Source of the DNA: Phototrophicus methaneseepsis | GTDB lineage: Bacteria; Chloroflexota; Anaerolineae; Aggregatilineales; Phototrophicaceae | NCBI RefSeq assembly: GCF_015500095.1 | Contig: NZ_CP062983.1 | Coordinates: forward strand, 1,116,001-1,180,000 | Length of the DNA stretch: 64,000 bases | Direction of reading: 5' to 3' | Part shown: positions 1 to 8,805 of the stretch, piece after piece | How the letters are laid out: the number at the start of each line of letters is the position of its first letter | How positions within the stretch are numbered: the first letter of the stretch is position 1 | Made by a program: the position numbers and the translations under genes | Notes under the pieces: generated by a model | What the model was told of the DNA's origin: nothing | The model's input: only the letters and a program-made list of their open reading frames with translations | The model's database searches: none

Positions 1-1722
1 CAGGCACAGTACTTGGTTGACCATGCAGAAGGTCAGGGGAACCCGCTGTATCTGTATGCTGGTGCCGCTTCGGACAACAATGCATTCCTGTTCTTCGAAG
101 GTGCATGGAACGTCCTCCAGCCGAAGATTGCTGATGGGACCTTCTACATCGTGAACTCCAGCGAAGCAGTTGCAGTTCAGGATCAAGCAGAACTCAGCCG
201 TGATCAATTTGCTCAGATCATTGGTCAAATCACCACAAACTGGGACTTCAACACCGCCAAGAACCTTGCTGAAGCCAACTTGACTGTGGCAACAGCCGAG
301 GACAAGGGTGATGTGTTCATTCTGGCACCGAATGACGGTACAGCTCGCGCCATTGCAGATGCCTTCGCAGCTGACAGTGATGTATCCAGCTACATCGTCA
401 CCGGGCAAGATGCTGAACAAGCCTCCGTTCAGTACATCATTGATGGCAAGCAATCAATGACTGTCTTCAAAGATGTTCGCACACTCGTAGACGACGCCAT
501 CAGTGTCGCAGTCACCGTGTTAGAGGGCGAGACCCCTGAAACCACCGGTGCCTACAACAACGGCGAAGTTGACGTGCCTGCACTGCAGTCTGAGGTTATC
601 ACTGTCGATGCTGACAATGTGGTCTCAGCTCTGATTGAATCTGGCTACTATGCCGCTGAAGATTTTGAGAATCTACCCGAAGCTTCTGAATCAACTGAAG
701 ACATCACGGGCCGCGTAGGTATCGTACTGCCGACGCGTGACGAACCGCGCTGGGTTCAGGACGAGACTCGTTTCCAGAATGCATTGGCCGACGCAGGTTA
801 TGATGTCAGCATTCTGTTCAGCCAGGGCGACTCTGCCCGTGAACGTGCCAACGTAGAAGACCTGATCACGCGTGGCATTGAAGTTCTGATTATCACCCCC
901 CATGATGGTGACGCCGCCGCCGCTGCTGCAGAAGCTGCTTCCGCCGCTGGTGTGACCGTGATTTCCTATGATCGTTTGATCACCAATACAGATGCCGTGG
1001 ATTACTATGTGACCTTCGACAGCGTCGCAGTCGGTGAAGCACAGGCACAATACTTGGTTGACCATGCAGAAGGTCAGGGGAACCCGCTGTATCTGTATGC
1101 TGGTGCAGCTTCGGATAACAATGCATTCCTGTTCTTCGAAGGTGCATGGAACGTCCTCCAGCCGAAGATCGCTGATGGAACCTTCTACATCGTGAACTCC
1201 AGCGAAGCGATTGCCCTTCAGGACCAGCCAGAACTCGGTCGTGATCAGTTTGCTCAGATCATTGGTCAAATCACCACAAACTGGGACTTCAACACCGCCA
1301 AGAACCTTGCTGAAGCCAACTTGACTGTGGCAACAGCCGAGGACAAGGGTGATGTGTTCATTCTGGCACCGAATGACGGTACAGCTCGCGCCATTGCAGA
1401 TGCCTTCGCAGCTGATAGTGATGTATCCAGCTACATCGTCACCGGGCAAGATGCTGAACAAGCCTCCGTTCAGTACATCATTGATGGCAAGCAATCAATG
1501 ACTGTCTTCAAGGATGTTCGCACACTCGTAGACGACGCCATCAGTGTCGCAGTCACCGTGTTAGAGGGTGAGACCCCTGAAACCACCGGTGCCTACAACA
1601 ACGGCGAAGTCGATGTGCCTGCACTGCAGTCTGAGGTTATCACCGTCGATGCTGACAATGTGGTCTCAGCTCTGATTGAATCTGGCTACTATGCCGCTGA
1701 AGATTTTACAGGTCTTGAGTAA
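1..1722 (+). CDS. Tandem-duplicated sugar ABC transporter substrate-binding protein (5' end outside window)
   Basis: Periplasmic binding protein of the xylose/multiple-sugar (XylF/ChvE) type, which delivers sugar to the transporter encoded just downstream. The reading frame is open from base 1, so the start and any signal peptide lie outside the window; a TTG at 13 is internal. In-window residues 1-225 are the C-terminal two thirds of one binding domain. A second, complete domain starts near residue 235 (ITGRVGIVLPTRDEPRW) and repeats the first. The DNA repeat has a pitch of 1041 bases (347 codons): base 1 matches base 1042, and the copies differ at few positions. Family members normally carry one domain of about 330-370 residues. 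Whether more domains lie upstream is unknown. Confidence 0.9.
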   Translation, partial: QAQYLVDHAEGQGNPLYLYAGAASDNNAFLFFEGAWNVLQPKIADGTFYIVNSSEAVAVQDQAELSRDQFAQIIGQITTNWDFNTAKNLAEANLTVATAEDKGDVFILAPNDGTARAIADAFAADSDVSSYIVTGQDAEQASVQYIIDGKQSMTVFKDVRTLVDDAISVAVTVLEGETPETTGAYNNGEVDVPALQSEVITVDADNVVSALIESGYYAAEDFENLPEASESTEDITGRVGIVLPTRDEPRWVQDETRFQNALADAGYDVSILFSQGDSARERANVEDLITRGIEVLIITPHDGDAAAAAAEAASAAGVTVISYDRLITNTDAVDYYVTFDSVAVGEAQAQYLVDHAEGQGNPLYLYAGAASDNNAFLFFEGAWNVLQPKIADGTFYIVNSSEAIALQDQPELGRDQFAQIIGQITTNWDFNTAKNLAEANLTVATAEDKGDVFILAPNDGTARAIADAFAADSDVSSYIVTGQDAEQASVQYIIDGKQSMTVFKDVRTLVDDAISVAVTVLEGETPETTGAYNNGEVDVPALQSEVITVDADNVVSALIESGYYAAEDFTGLE

Positions 1723-1738
1723 ATTCTGACGCATTTTA

Positions 1739-1766
1739 TGGGGAATGGGTATTTATCCATTCCCCA
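1739..1766 (+). terminator. Hairpin between binding-protein and ATPase genes
   Basis: A perfect 10-bp stem (TGGGGAATGG with CCATTCCCCA) encloses an 8-base loop, 17 bases after the binding-protein stop. There is no long T-run. Its place inside an ABC operon suggests attenuation or 3'-end protection of the upstream message rather than full termination. The remaining bases to the ATPase start show nothing further. Confidence 0.55.
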
Positions 1767-1935
1767 CACTTAAACCTCAGCTTTCACACCGCTTTTCCCT
1801 CAGTGAACGACGAAGATTAGCCTTCGACTCTCTGATAACAACGGTCTAACTCATCACGTCTCTAATCTGGGCGGAGACTGTGTAAAGCTGTCACAAAAGA
1901 TGAAAACATCCATTGTTTTCTTGGAGGTTGGACCA

Positions 1936-3459
1936 ATGGATAGTGCGCCACTCTTAGAAATGCGCGGTATCACAAAGGAATTCCCCGGCGTTCGTGCTCT
2001 TGATAACGTAAACTTCAAGGTTAAACGTGGCCAGATTCATGGCCTGGTAGGCGAGAATGGTGCGGGTAAATCCACGCTGATGAAGGTTTTAAGCGGTGTG
2101 TATCCGTATGGAAGCTATTCCGGCGACATTCTATTCGACGGTGATGTGCAGCAATTCCGCACGATTAGTAATAGCGAAGAGGTTGGTATCGCTATTATAT
2201 ATCAGGAGCTTGCTCTTGTCCCAGATATGACCGTCTATGAGAATATATTCTTGGGGCATGAAATAACAGGCCGGGGCCTGGTGGATTGGAACGAGACAAT
2301 CCGTCGTTCAAAAGAAATGCTCGAAATCGTACATCTAGATATTAATCCGTCTGTGATGGTACGCGAGTTAAGTGTTAGCCAACAACAGTTGGTAGAGATT
2401 GCCAAGGCGCTGAGCAAGAACGTAAAACTTCTTATCCTTGATGAGCCAACCTCAGCGCTAAACGAAAATGAGAGCGAAAACCTGCTGGGATTGATCGGTA
2501 GTCTTAAAGACAGAGGCATCACCAGCGTGTTGATTTCCCATAAATTAAAAGAGGTCATTAAAGTCTCCGATGAAGTCACGGTATTGCGCGACGGTCAGAC
2601 GGTAGGCACCCTCTACGCCAATAAAGGGGAAGTTGACGAAAACACAATTATCAAGAATATGGTCGGTCGTGAAATCAACAACATTTATCCGCCACGCAAC
2701 CATACCGTGGGGAATGAAGTTGTCTTTGAAGTGCGTAACCTTAACGCTTACGATCGTTCTCTTGGGCGCCAAATACTCCAGGATGTCAACTTTAAGTTGC
2801 ATCGCGGCGAAATTGTGGGCTTTGCTGGTTTGATGGGATCTGGCCGCACAGAATTAGCACTGAGTGTGTTTGGTAATCCCAGGAACTACCAGATTTCTGG
2901 AGAAATTATCAAAAATGGGGAAAAGCGAGATTTTCGGCATCCGTCACAGGCTATTCAGGCTGGCCTTGCCTATGTCAGCGAAGATCGTAAGTCGCAAGGG
3001 CTCATCCTGATCCAGGACATCCGGCAGAATATCACCCTCGCCAATTTGCGTGAACTTGCCAACCGCACCGTTGTTGACCGAAACAAGGAAATACAGGTTT
3101 CCCGAGAGTATAAAGACTCCCTGGACATCAAAACGCCCAGTATTGAGCAAACGGTTGTCAACCTCAGTGGTGGCAATCAACAAAAAGTTTCGCTTGCCAA
3201 GTGGTTGTTTGTAAAACCAGACATCCTAATTTTGGATGAACCCACACGTGGTATTGATGTAGGTGCCAAGCTCGAAATCTACACGATTATGAATGATCTC
3301 GTTGAACAAGGTATGAGTATCATCATGATCTCATCTGAGTTACCCGAAGTTCTCGGTATGAGTGACCGAATCTATGTTATGTCAGAGGGTCGATTCACTG
3401 GTGAACTGCAAATTGAAGACGCTTCGCAAGAAGCGATAATGCGTTTAGCAACAACCTAA
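1936..3459 (+). CDS. Sugar ABC transporter ATP-binding protein, XylG/MglA type
   Basis: Cytoplasmic ATPase with two fused ABC domains (507 residues, normal for the family) that powers monosaccharide import. Domain 1 has Walker A GENGAGKST (39-47), signature LSVSQQQ and Walker B LLILDEPTSAL. Domain 2 has the family's usual degenerate Walker A (GLMGSGRTEL), signature LSGGNQQK and ILDEPTRGIDVG. The ATG at 1936 was chosen over an upstream in-frame ATG at 1900 because GGAGGT lies about 7 bases before it. It sits between the duplicated binding protein and the permease in one operon. The exact sugar cannot be read from sequence; xylose or a related pentose is the family default. Confidence 0.93.
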   Translation: MDSAPLLEMRGITKEFPGVRALDNVNFKVKRGQIHGLVGENGAGKSTLMKVLSGVYPYGSYSGDILFDGDVQQFRTISNSEEVGIAIIYQELALVPDMTVYENIFLGHEITGRGLVDWNETIRRSKEMLEIVHLDINPSVMVRELSVSQQQLVEIAKALSKNVKLLILDEPTSALNENESENLLGLIGSLKDRGITSVLISHKLKEVIKVSDEVTVLRDGQTVGTLYANKGEVDENTIIKNMVGREINNIYPPRNHTVGNEVVFEVRNLNAYDRSLGRQILQDVNFKLHRGEIVGFAGLMGSGRTELALSVFGNPRNYQISGEIIKNGEKRDFRHPSQAIQAGLAYVSEDRKSQGLILIQDIRQNITLANLRELANRTVVDRNKEIQVSREYKDSLDIKTPSIEQTVVNLSGGNQQKVSLAKWLFVKPDILILDEPTRGIDVGAKLEIYTIMNDLVEQGMSIIMISSELPEVLGMSDRIYVMSEGRFTGELQIEDASQEAIMRLATT

Positions 3460-3471
3460 GGGGGCGACATT

Positions 3472-4707
3472 ATGCTTTCATCACAAAATTTACAAAAAGT
3501 CTGGCAAAGCGATAATCGCTTAATTGTTTTTTTGAGAAATGTCCAAAAGACTGTACAGGGTAACATCCGTGAATATGGCATGTTTATCGCCCTGTTTGTC
3601 ATCATGGCGTATTTCTCGATAGAGACGGATGGTCTTTTCATCTCCTCGCGTAATTTGAGCAATCTTTTCAACCAGACTGGCTATATAGCAGTGCTGGGCG
3701 TCGGGATGACATTGGTGATTGTTATCCGACACATCGACCTATCTGTAGGGTTCTTGTCTGGTTTCCTGGGGGCCATTGCAGCCATTGCACTCAGGGACTG
3801 GGATCTGCCCGTATATTTGGTCATCCCATTAGTGCTGGCACTCGGTAGCCTGGCAGGGTTGTTCTCCGGGTTCCTGGTTGCACAGATGAAGATTCCTGCA
3901 TTTGTGGCTACCCTGGCAGGTTTTCTGGCATATCGCGGTGGCATTCTACTGCTCACAGAGAGTACGGGTACCATCATTATTTCTGACGATGTCTACAATG
4001 CCATCGGTAACGGATATATACCGGACATCTCGATGGGCGGTTTTCTGCCGGAAATGCACAAGCTCACACTACTCATTGGTCTCATCGGGATCATCTTCTA
4101 TTTTATTGGACAGATCAACGACCGACGTAAAAAATTAGCCTATAACTTTGAAGTCGTTTCCCTTGATATGTTCATCCTCAGGCTGGTCTTTGTTGCTGCG
4201 CTTGTTGGGTGGGTTTTCTGGCAGCTCGCGGCATTCAATGGGTTGTCGTGGACCGTTGTCATCGTCATGGCCGTTGTCCTGATATATGACTTTGTCTCAA
4301 ATCGTACTGTGCTTGGGCGACATATCTATGCCGTTGGTGGTAACCCTGAAGCAGCCGAGCTGAGCGGGATTAACGTCAAGCGCATCACCTATATCGTGTT
4401 TGCTTCGATGGGTATGTTATCCGGCTTATCGGGTATTCTCTTCTCATCACGTTTGCAATCTGCGACGACAACTGCTGGTACACTTTTTGAACTTGATGCT
4501 ATCGCGGCTGCTTATATCGGTGGTGTATCTGCCGCTGGTGGTATCGGTAAAGTGACCGGGGCCCTGGTTGGTGCACTGGTTATTATTTCACTCACCAGTG
4601 GTATGAACCTGATGGGCATCGGTATTGCCAGCCAGTATGTCGTCCGTGGTGCTGTACTGGCAGCCGCAGTGATATTTGATGTTGCAACGCGGAATCGCCG
4701 TGGCTAG
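3472..4707 (+). CDS. Sugar ABC transporter permease, XylH/RbsC type
   Basis: Integral membrane permease (411 residues) of the branched-chain/ribose/xylose permease family. The N-terminal ~30 residues are cytoplasmic and many hydrophobic segments follow. Family sequences include GVGMTLVIVIRHIDLSVG and, near the C-terminus, AIAAAYIGGVSAAGGIGKVTGAL. The ATG lies 12 bases after the ATPase stop with GGGGG before it. It should form the channel used with the double-domain ATPase and the binding protein upstream. A charged, less conserved stretch around residues 210-225 (INDRRKKLAYNFE) separates two membrane blocks, as in XylH. Confidence 0.92.
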   Translation: MLSSQNLQKVWQSDNRLIVFLRNVQKTVQGNIREYGMFIALFVIMAYFSIETDGLFISSRNLSNLFNQTGYIAVLGVGMTLVIVIRHIDLSVGFLSGFLGAIAAIALRDWDLPVYLVIPLVLALGSLAGLFSGFLVAQMKIPAFVATLAGFLAYRGGILLLTESTGTIIISDDVYNAIGNGYIPDISMGGFLPEMHKLTLLIGLIGIIFYFIGQINDRRKKLAYNFEVVSLDMFILRLVFVAALVGWVFWQLAAFNGLSWTVVIVMAVVLIYDFVSNRTVLGRHIYAVGGNPEAAELSGINVKRITYIVFASMGMLSGLSGILFSSRLQSATTTAGTLFELDAIAAAYIGGVSAAGGIGKVTGALVGALVIISLTSGMNLMGIGIASQYVVRGAVLAAAVIFDVATRNRRG

Positions 4708-4720
4708 AGTACGTTTGGCG

Positions 4721-4757
4721 TTTGACAACAGGGCGTATACAGGCCCTTTTGTTCAAA
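4721..4757 (+). terminator. Imperfect hairpin with T-run after permease
   Basis: The outer arms TTTGA/TCAAA and the inner arms AGGGC/GCCCT form an imperfect stem, and the inner stem is followed by TTTTGTT. It lies 14 bases after the permease stop and 37 bases before the response regulator, so it probably ends or attenuates the transporter transcript. Confidence 0.45.
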
Positions 4758-4793
4758 ATCAGAATGAATTGACCTAGTAGGTAGGTTGTCATA

Positions 4794-5831
4794 TTGAAAG
4801 TGCTGATTGCTGACGATCATGAAACTGCTCGTATCGGTATCAGAAAAGCATTGATGACGATAGAGGATGTTGAACAGGTTGTTGATGCGCGCAACGGCGA
4901 TGAGCTTATTGAAGCATTGGAACATGAAAGATTTGACTTCCTCATTCTGGATGTTTCAATGCCTCATTTTGATCCACTGATTACGGTTCAGTCTATCAGG
5001 GATCAATATCCATCCATGTTCATCCTCATTGTCAGCGCCTTTGACGATGATGTCTATGTACAGGGCCTGCTGAATGCTGGCGTTCATGGATATCACCTGA
5101 AAGATCAGCCGCTTTCTGATGTGACACAGGCTATTGCCCGAATTCTTTCTGGCGAGACGTGGGTATCCGGGCCTCTGGTCAACAAGTTGTTGAGGAGTAC
5201 GAACCGTCGGTCAATTGAGTTGTCCCCAAGGCAGGTCGATATTGCTCGAGGCCTATCGAATAGTTTAAGCAATAAAGAAATTGCTGAAGAGCTGTCTCTA
5301 AGCATCAAGACTGTAGAAAATCATCTGACGCGTCTCTATCGTCAGCTTAACGTCAACAGTCGTTTGGAGGCTATGGCTTATATCCATGAGAATTCTCAGT
5401 TATTGGGTCAGCGTGGGCAGTCTATTTACAAGAAAACTTCTTCCTCGATGCCATTAGCATCGGGGGAAGTTTCTATCATCGTTGCCGATGATAATCAGCG
5501 CTATAGGCGGGAACTATGTGGTATCGTGGGAAGGAACTCTCCCGGTGCTACGATCTACGAAGCGGGTTCTTGGAGAGAGCTTTACCCGCTTGTGGAGCAG
5601 GTACATCCCAGGCTCATTTTCATGGATATTGTACTGGGTGATGAAGATGGTATAAGCCATACTCGGAAGATCAAACAAAAACTTCATGATGTGAAAATCG
5701 TCCTCATTACAGCTTATCCCGATCGTGAGTTTCATCGCCTTGGCATTGAATCTGGCGCTCTCGCAATGATTGATAAAAAGGACCTTGATACGCCAACAAT
5801 AAGGCAGATTTTGCTTGATGTAATTGACTGA
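4794..5831 (+). CDS. Response regulator with REC - LuxR HTH - REC architecture
   Basis: Likely transcriptional regulator controlled by the adjacent kinase. Residues 1-118 form a receiver domain (DD at 7-8, phosphoacceptor D53, K103). Residues ~140-200 are a NarL/FixJ-type HTH (LSPRQVDIARGLSNSLSNKEIAEEL). Residues ~225-345 are a second receiver (VADDN, acceptor D278, LITAY, K near 313). NarL-type regulators normally end after the HTH, so a receiver on each side is unusual and suggests two inputs. The start is TTG at 4794, since no upstream ATG is in frame and MKVLIADDH is a standard receiver N-terminus. The kinase starts 12 bases after its stop. Confidence 0.88.
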   Translation: MKVLIADDHETARIGIRKALMTIEDVEQVVDARNGDELIEALEHERFDFLILDVSMPHFDPLITVQSIRDQYPSMFILIVSAFDDDVYVQGLLNAGVHGYHLKDQPLSDVTQAIARILSGETWVSGPLVNKLLRSTNRRSIELSPRQVDIARGLSNSLSNKEIAEELSLSIKTVENHLTRLYRQLNVNSRLEAMAYIHENSQLLGQRGQSIYKKTSSSMPLASGEVSIIVADDNQRYRRELCGIVGRNSPGATIYEAGSWRELYPLVEQVHPRLIFMDIVLGDEDGISHTRKIKQKLHDVKIVLITAYPDREFHRLGIESGALAMIDKKDLDTPTIRQILLDVID

Positions 5832-5843
5832 GAACACCTACAC

Positions 5844-7445
5844 ATGCTTGTGCTCGATAGTATCTCAAAACTCTATGGTCAAAACTATAGTTTTGACAAT
5901 GTCAATCTCGACATTGCAGATGGGAATGTCGTCGGGGTAGTGGATCATGAAGGGCAAGCAATTCTTGAATTAGTGAATATGTTGTCCGGGCAACATCGAC
6001 CCGACAAAGGGCAGATTCGGATTGATGGTCAGCGCCTTACATGGAACTTCCGGCCACAGCAGCATCGCGTTGGATTAATTTATCGAGAACCCCGATTAGT
6101 CGAATCGCTTGATATTGCTAGCCATATTTTCCTCGGACATGAACATAAGCCAGAACAACTTATTCGAAGATTGTTAAATATTCACGATCCATACCAGATA
6201 TTTAGCGAAGCAGAGAATCTGCTGTCTCAGCTAAATTTCAATCTACCAACCGCACAAACTCTGGTGAGGAACTTATCTTTAGAACAACGCCAACTGGTAT
6301 CCATTGCACAGCTCATTGTTCAATCACCAAGAGTTATCGTCATAGATCATCCTGGGCGAACGCTAAGTTTGCCGTATCAAGAGCAGCTATTTGATCTGAT
6401 TCGCAAGTGGCGTGAGGAGCAACGAATAACCATTCTGGGGACGTCCAACCTGGATACGTTGTTTGCTGTTTGCGATCGTATTATTGTGCTACGCAATGGA
6501 AGAATCGTACTTGACTCACCGATTGAGCAAACCAATCGGGAGACAGTTGTCGCGGCTTTAGTCAGTGATCGACAGTATGGGCAGGTAAGCCCTCTCATCT
6601 GGGCACTGGATACATACTATCAGGCGTTTCGACAAGCACAGCTACTCCGTCATAACCAGGAATTACTGGAACAAGACCTGGCACGGCAGAATTCCATACG
6701 GCAGGAACTGCTGGACCAACTTTCCGTACAGGTATCTGCTTTAGATGATGCCAATGTGGCTCTACAGGTTGCACAGCGCCGCCTCCTGACAGAACGAGAA
6801 GAAGAGCGCAAACATCTCGCACGTGAGCTACATGATCAGGTTATCCAGGATTTACTGACGTGGAATTATCAACTGGAAGCACTTGCTGAGTCGTTCCCTG
6901 AGTTAAATACCAACCTGAATGGGATGCGTGATAGCGTGCGCGATATGGTTGAGGATATCCGGCGAATTTGTAGTCGACTTCGACCGCTAACAATCGACAG
7001 TTTTGGCTTAGGGACGGCGCTACAGTCTTACACGCACAACTGGAGTGAACGCACCGGTATTGAGGTCGATTTGCAAGTGGATCGCCGAATCGGCCGACTG
7101 ACAGAGGAGATTGAGTTATCGCTGTTCCGTATCGTTCAGGAAAGCCTAAATAACACAACCAAACACGCTAATGCAAGCCGTGTGGCTGTCCTTCTCAATT
7201 ATCTCAATCCACGCATGTTACAACTCCTGATTGAAGACAATGGGATCGGGCTTGAAGAGACGTTTGATCTAGGGCAACTGTCTAATGAGGGGCATTTTGG
7301 GTTACTGGGTATAACCGAACGTGTCGCTTTGCTTGGTGGGCGCATCACTTTTCGAAATCAGCCACAAGGCGGCCTACAGATACAGGTTGAAGTCCCCCAT
7401 CAAGGGGTAGAACCTCAAAAACGTAATCTGTATGGCCTGGAATAA
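5844..7445 (+). CDS. Histidine kinase fused to a degenerate ABC-ATPase domain
   Basis: Residues 1-240 align by eye with the first ABC domain of the XylG-type ATPase encoded upstream, but every catalytic motif is lost. The Walker A region reads VVDHEGQAIL (no GKS), the Q-loop glutamine is Arg (IYREP), Walker B reads VIDHPGR (no Glu), and the H-loop reads TSNLD. A coiled coil (~255-315) leads to a HisKA_3 dimerisation helix with phosphoacceptor H330 (LARELHDQVIQ), then a HATPase_c domain with DNGIGL and a G-rich lid. There is no membrane segment. Inference: the dead ABC domain is a docking or nucleotide-sensing module, perhaps bound to the transporter, and the kinase phosphorylates the REC-HTH-REC protein. 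Confidence 0.85.
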   Translation: MLVLDSISKLYGQNYSFDNVNLDIADGNVVGVVDHEGQAILELVNMLSGQHRPDKGQIRIDGQRLTWNFRPQQHRVGLIYREPRLVESLDIASHIFLGHEHKPEQLIRRLLNIHDPYQIFSEAENLLSQLNFNLPTAQTLVRNLSLEQRQLVSIAQLIVQSPRVIVIDHPGRTLSLPYQEQLFDLIRKWREEQRITILGTSNLDTLFAVCDRIIVLRNGRIVLDSPIEQTNRETVVAALVSDRQYGQVSPLIWALDTYYQAFRQAQLLRHNQELLEQDLARQNSIRQELLDQLSVQVSALDDANVALQVAQRRLLTEREEERKHLARELHDQVIQDLLTWNYQLEALAESFPELNTNLNGMRDSVRDMVEDIRRICSRLRPLTIDSFGLGTALQSYTHNWSERTGIEVDLQVDRRIGRLTEEIELSLFRIVQESLNNTTKHANASRVAVLLNYLNPRMLQLLIEDNGIGLEETFDLGQLSNEGHFGLLGITERVALLGGRITFRNQPQGGLQIQVEVPHQGVEPQKRNLYGLE

Positions 7446-7577
7446 GACTTCTAACAATAGCAGCCCATAAAACACACAATATTGTTAGCAGCAAGAAGCC
7501 CCACCTCTATATATGTATCTGTAACGAACATGGGTCGCTGTTTTTTGCGAAACTATATTTATTAAGGAATGGTAATC

Positions 7578-8489
7578 ATGAGCTACATGGCAATGGGCCA
7601 AAGTTCAGAGGTCACATTTCCTATACACAGAAGAGACCTCACGAACCATGAATATGCCTTTGCACTTCGTAAATTCTGTCCTAACAATCCGATTGAACAA
7701 CCCAAATATCCGCACCGTCACGCCTTTTACCAGATGCTATATATCACGGGTGGGCAAGGCAACCATGTCGTTGATTTTGAGCCTTTTCCCCTTAATCCGC
7801 CCGTCCTATATTTCCTGTCGCCGCAGCAAGTTCACTTCTGGGAGCTCAATGCACCGTTGCAAGGTTATAGCCTGACGTTTGGCTCTGATTTTCTTGTGTT
7901 TAATGCCGTAGAATCGACAACAGCCGTTAACCCGCTGAGTTTGTTTTACAATTTCCCTTATAAGCCACTTCATGTTAAGCCAAAGCAGGCCGAATCTCTG
8001 AAGCAGACCATTGATTTGATTGCCCAAGAGTATGATGCGCGTGAACCCAACTACGTTTCTATCGTGAGAGCATACCTCCACGTTCTGTTCTCCAAGATTC
8101 AACGGTTATCCAACGTGATGGAACCAGATGCCAACGCCAGCTCGCTAGAAGAACTCATTTACCGTTTTAGAAAATTGGTATCTTTGCATTACCGTGATCA
8201 ACGCTCGGTTGATTTTTATGCAGATCAATTGGGTATAAGCCCGTCCTATCTTTCCGAACGAGTCAAGGCCTTTACAGGTTGTACTGTGGGACAGATTATA
8301 CGGTACAGGGTCCTCCTGGAGGCCAAACGATTACTGATAAATACAGACCTGACGATTGAACAGATCTGTTATCGGCTTGATTTTAGTGACCCCGCCTACT
8401 TTGGGCGTTTCTTCAAACGCGAAACATCTACCAGCCCCGGCAAGTATCGCCAGAACACCCGCGAAAAGTACCAGATCAGCCAAGTTTAG
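7578..8489 (+). CDS. AraC-family transcriptional regulator
   Basis: A 303-residue regulator. The N-terminal cupin-like sensing half contains the HRHAFYQMLYITGG segment typical of sugar-responsive AraC proteins. The C-terminal ~100 residues hold two HTH motifs (VDFYADQLGISPSYLSERVKAFTG and LTIEQICYRLDFSDPAYFGRFFKRE). The ATG at 7578 is preferred to 7569 because AAGGA at 7564-7568 gives proper spacing only to the second. It stands alone between the kinase and the esterase, so its targets are unknown; either neighbour is possible. Confidence 0.9.
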   Translation: MSYMAMGQSSEVTFPIHRRDLTNHEYAFALRKFCPNNPIEQPKYPHRHAFYQMLYITGGQGNHVVDFEPFPLNPPVLYFLSPQQVHFWELNAPLQGYSLTFGSDFLVFNAVESTTAVNPLSLFYNFPYKPLHVKPKQAESLKQTIDLIAQEYDAREPNYVSIVRAYLHVLFSKIQRLSNVMEPDANASSLEELIYRFRKLVSLHYRDQRSVDFYADQLGISPSYLSERVKAFTGCTVGQIIRYRVLLEAKRLLINTDLTIEQICYRLDFSDPAYFGRFFKRETSTSPGKYRQNTREKYQISQV

Positions 8490-8538
8490 TCCATGTTTTT
8501 TTACACGCCCCATTTCTATACTGATTTAGTAATAGCGT

Positions 8539-8566
8539 GATTTATCCCAGAAAATAGGGATAAATC
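8539..8566 (+). terminator. Hairpin after AraC gene
   Basis: A perfect 10-bp inverted repeat (GATTTATCCC / GGGATAAATC) with an 8-base loop, 49 bases after the AraC stop. No T-run follows, so it could also be an operator. I see nothing else in the 316-base gap (8490-8805) apart from the esterase ribosome-binding site. Confidence 0.45.
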
Positions 8567-8805
8567 ATGCTGTCTCGGTTTCTTAGGCTCAAACGGGCAC
8601 ACGCCACGTGTTATTTAGGGGCCGTAATTCTAGGTTAGCCCGCTGAATGAGTCAGCCTGGATAAATGGTTTCGATTGTAAAGAAGTGAGGGTGATGTATA
8701 GGAAACAATAATAGATGTAATGGTCAGGTTATTTGGACGGTATCCACGTAAACCTGGCACGTTACTTAAGTAACTGAATGACACTATTTGTACGGAGAAT
8801 TTATT

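Noticed and set aside
691-1494. 267-codon minus-strand frame
   Set aside because: Opposite the duplicated binding-protein gene, whose plus-strand frame has clear family features.
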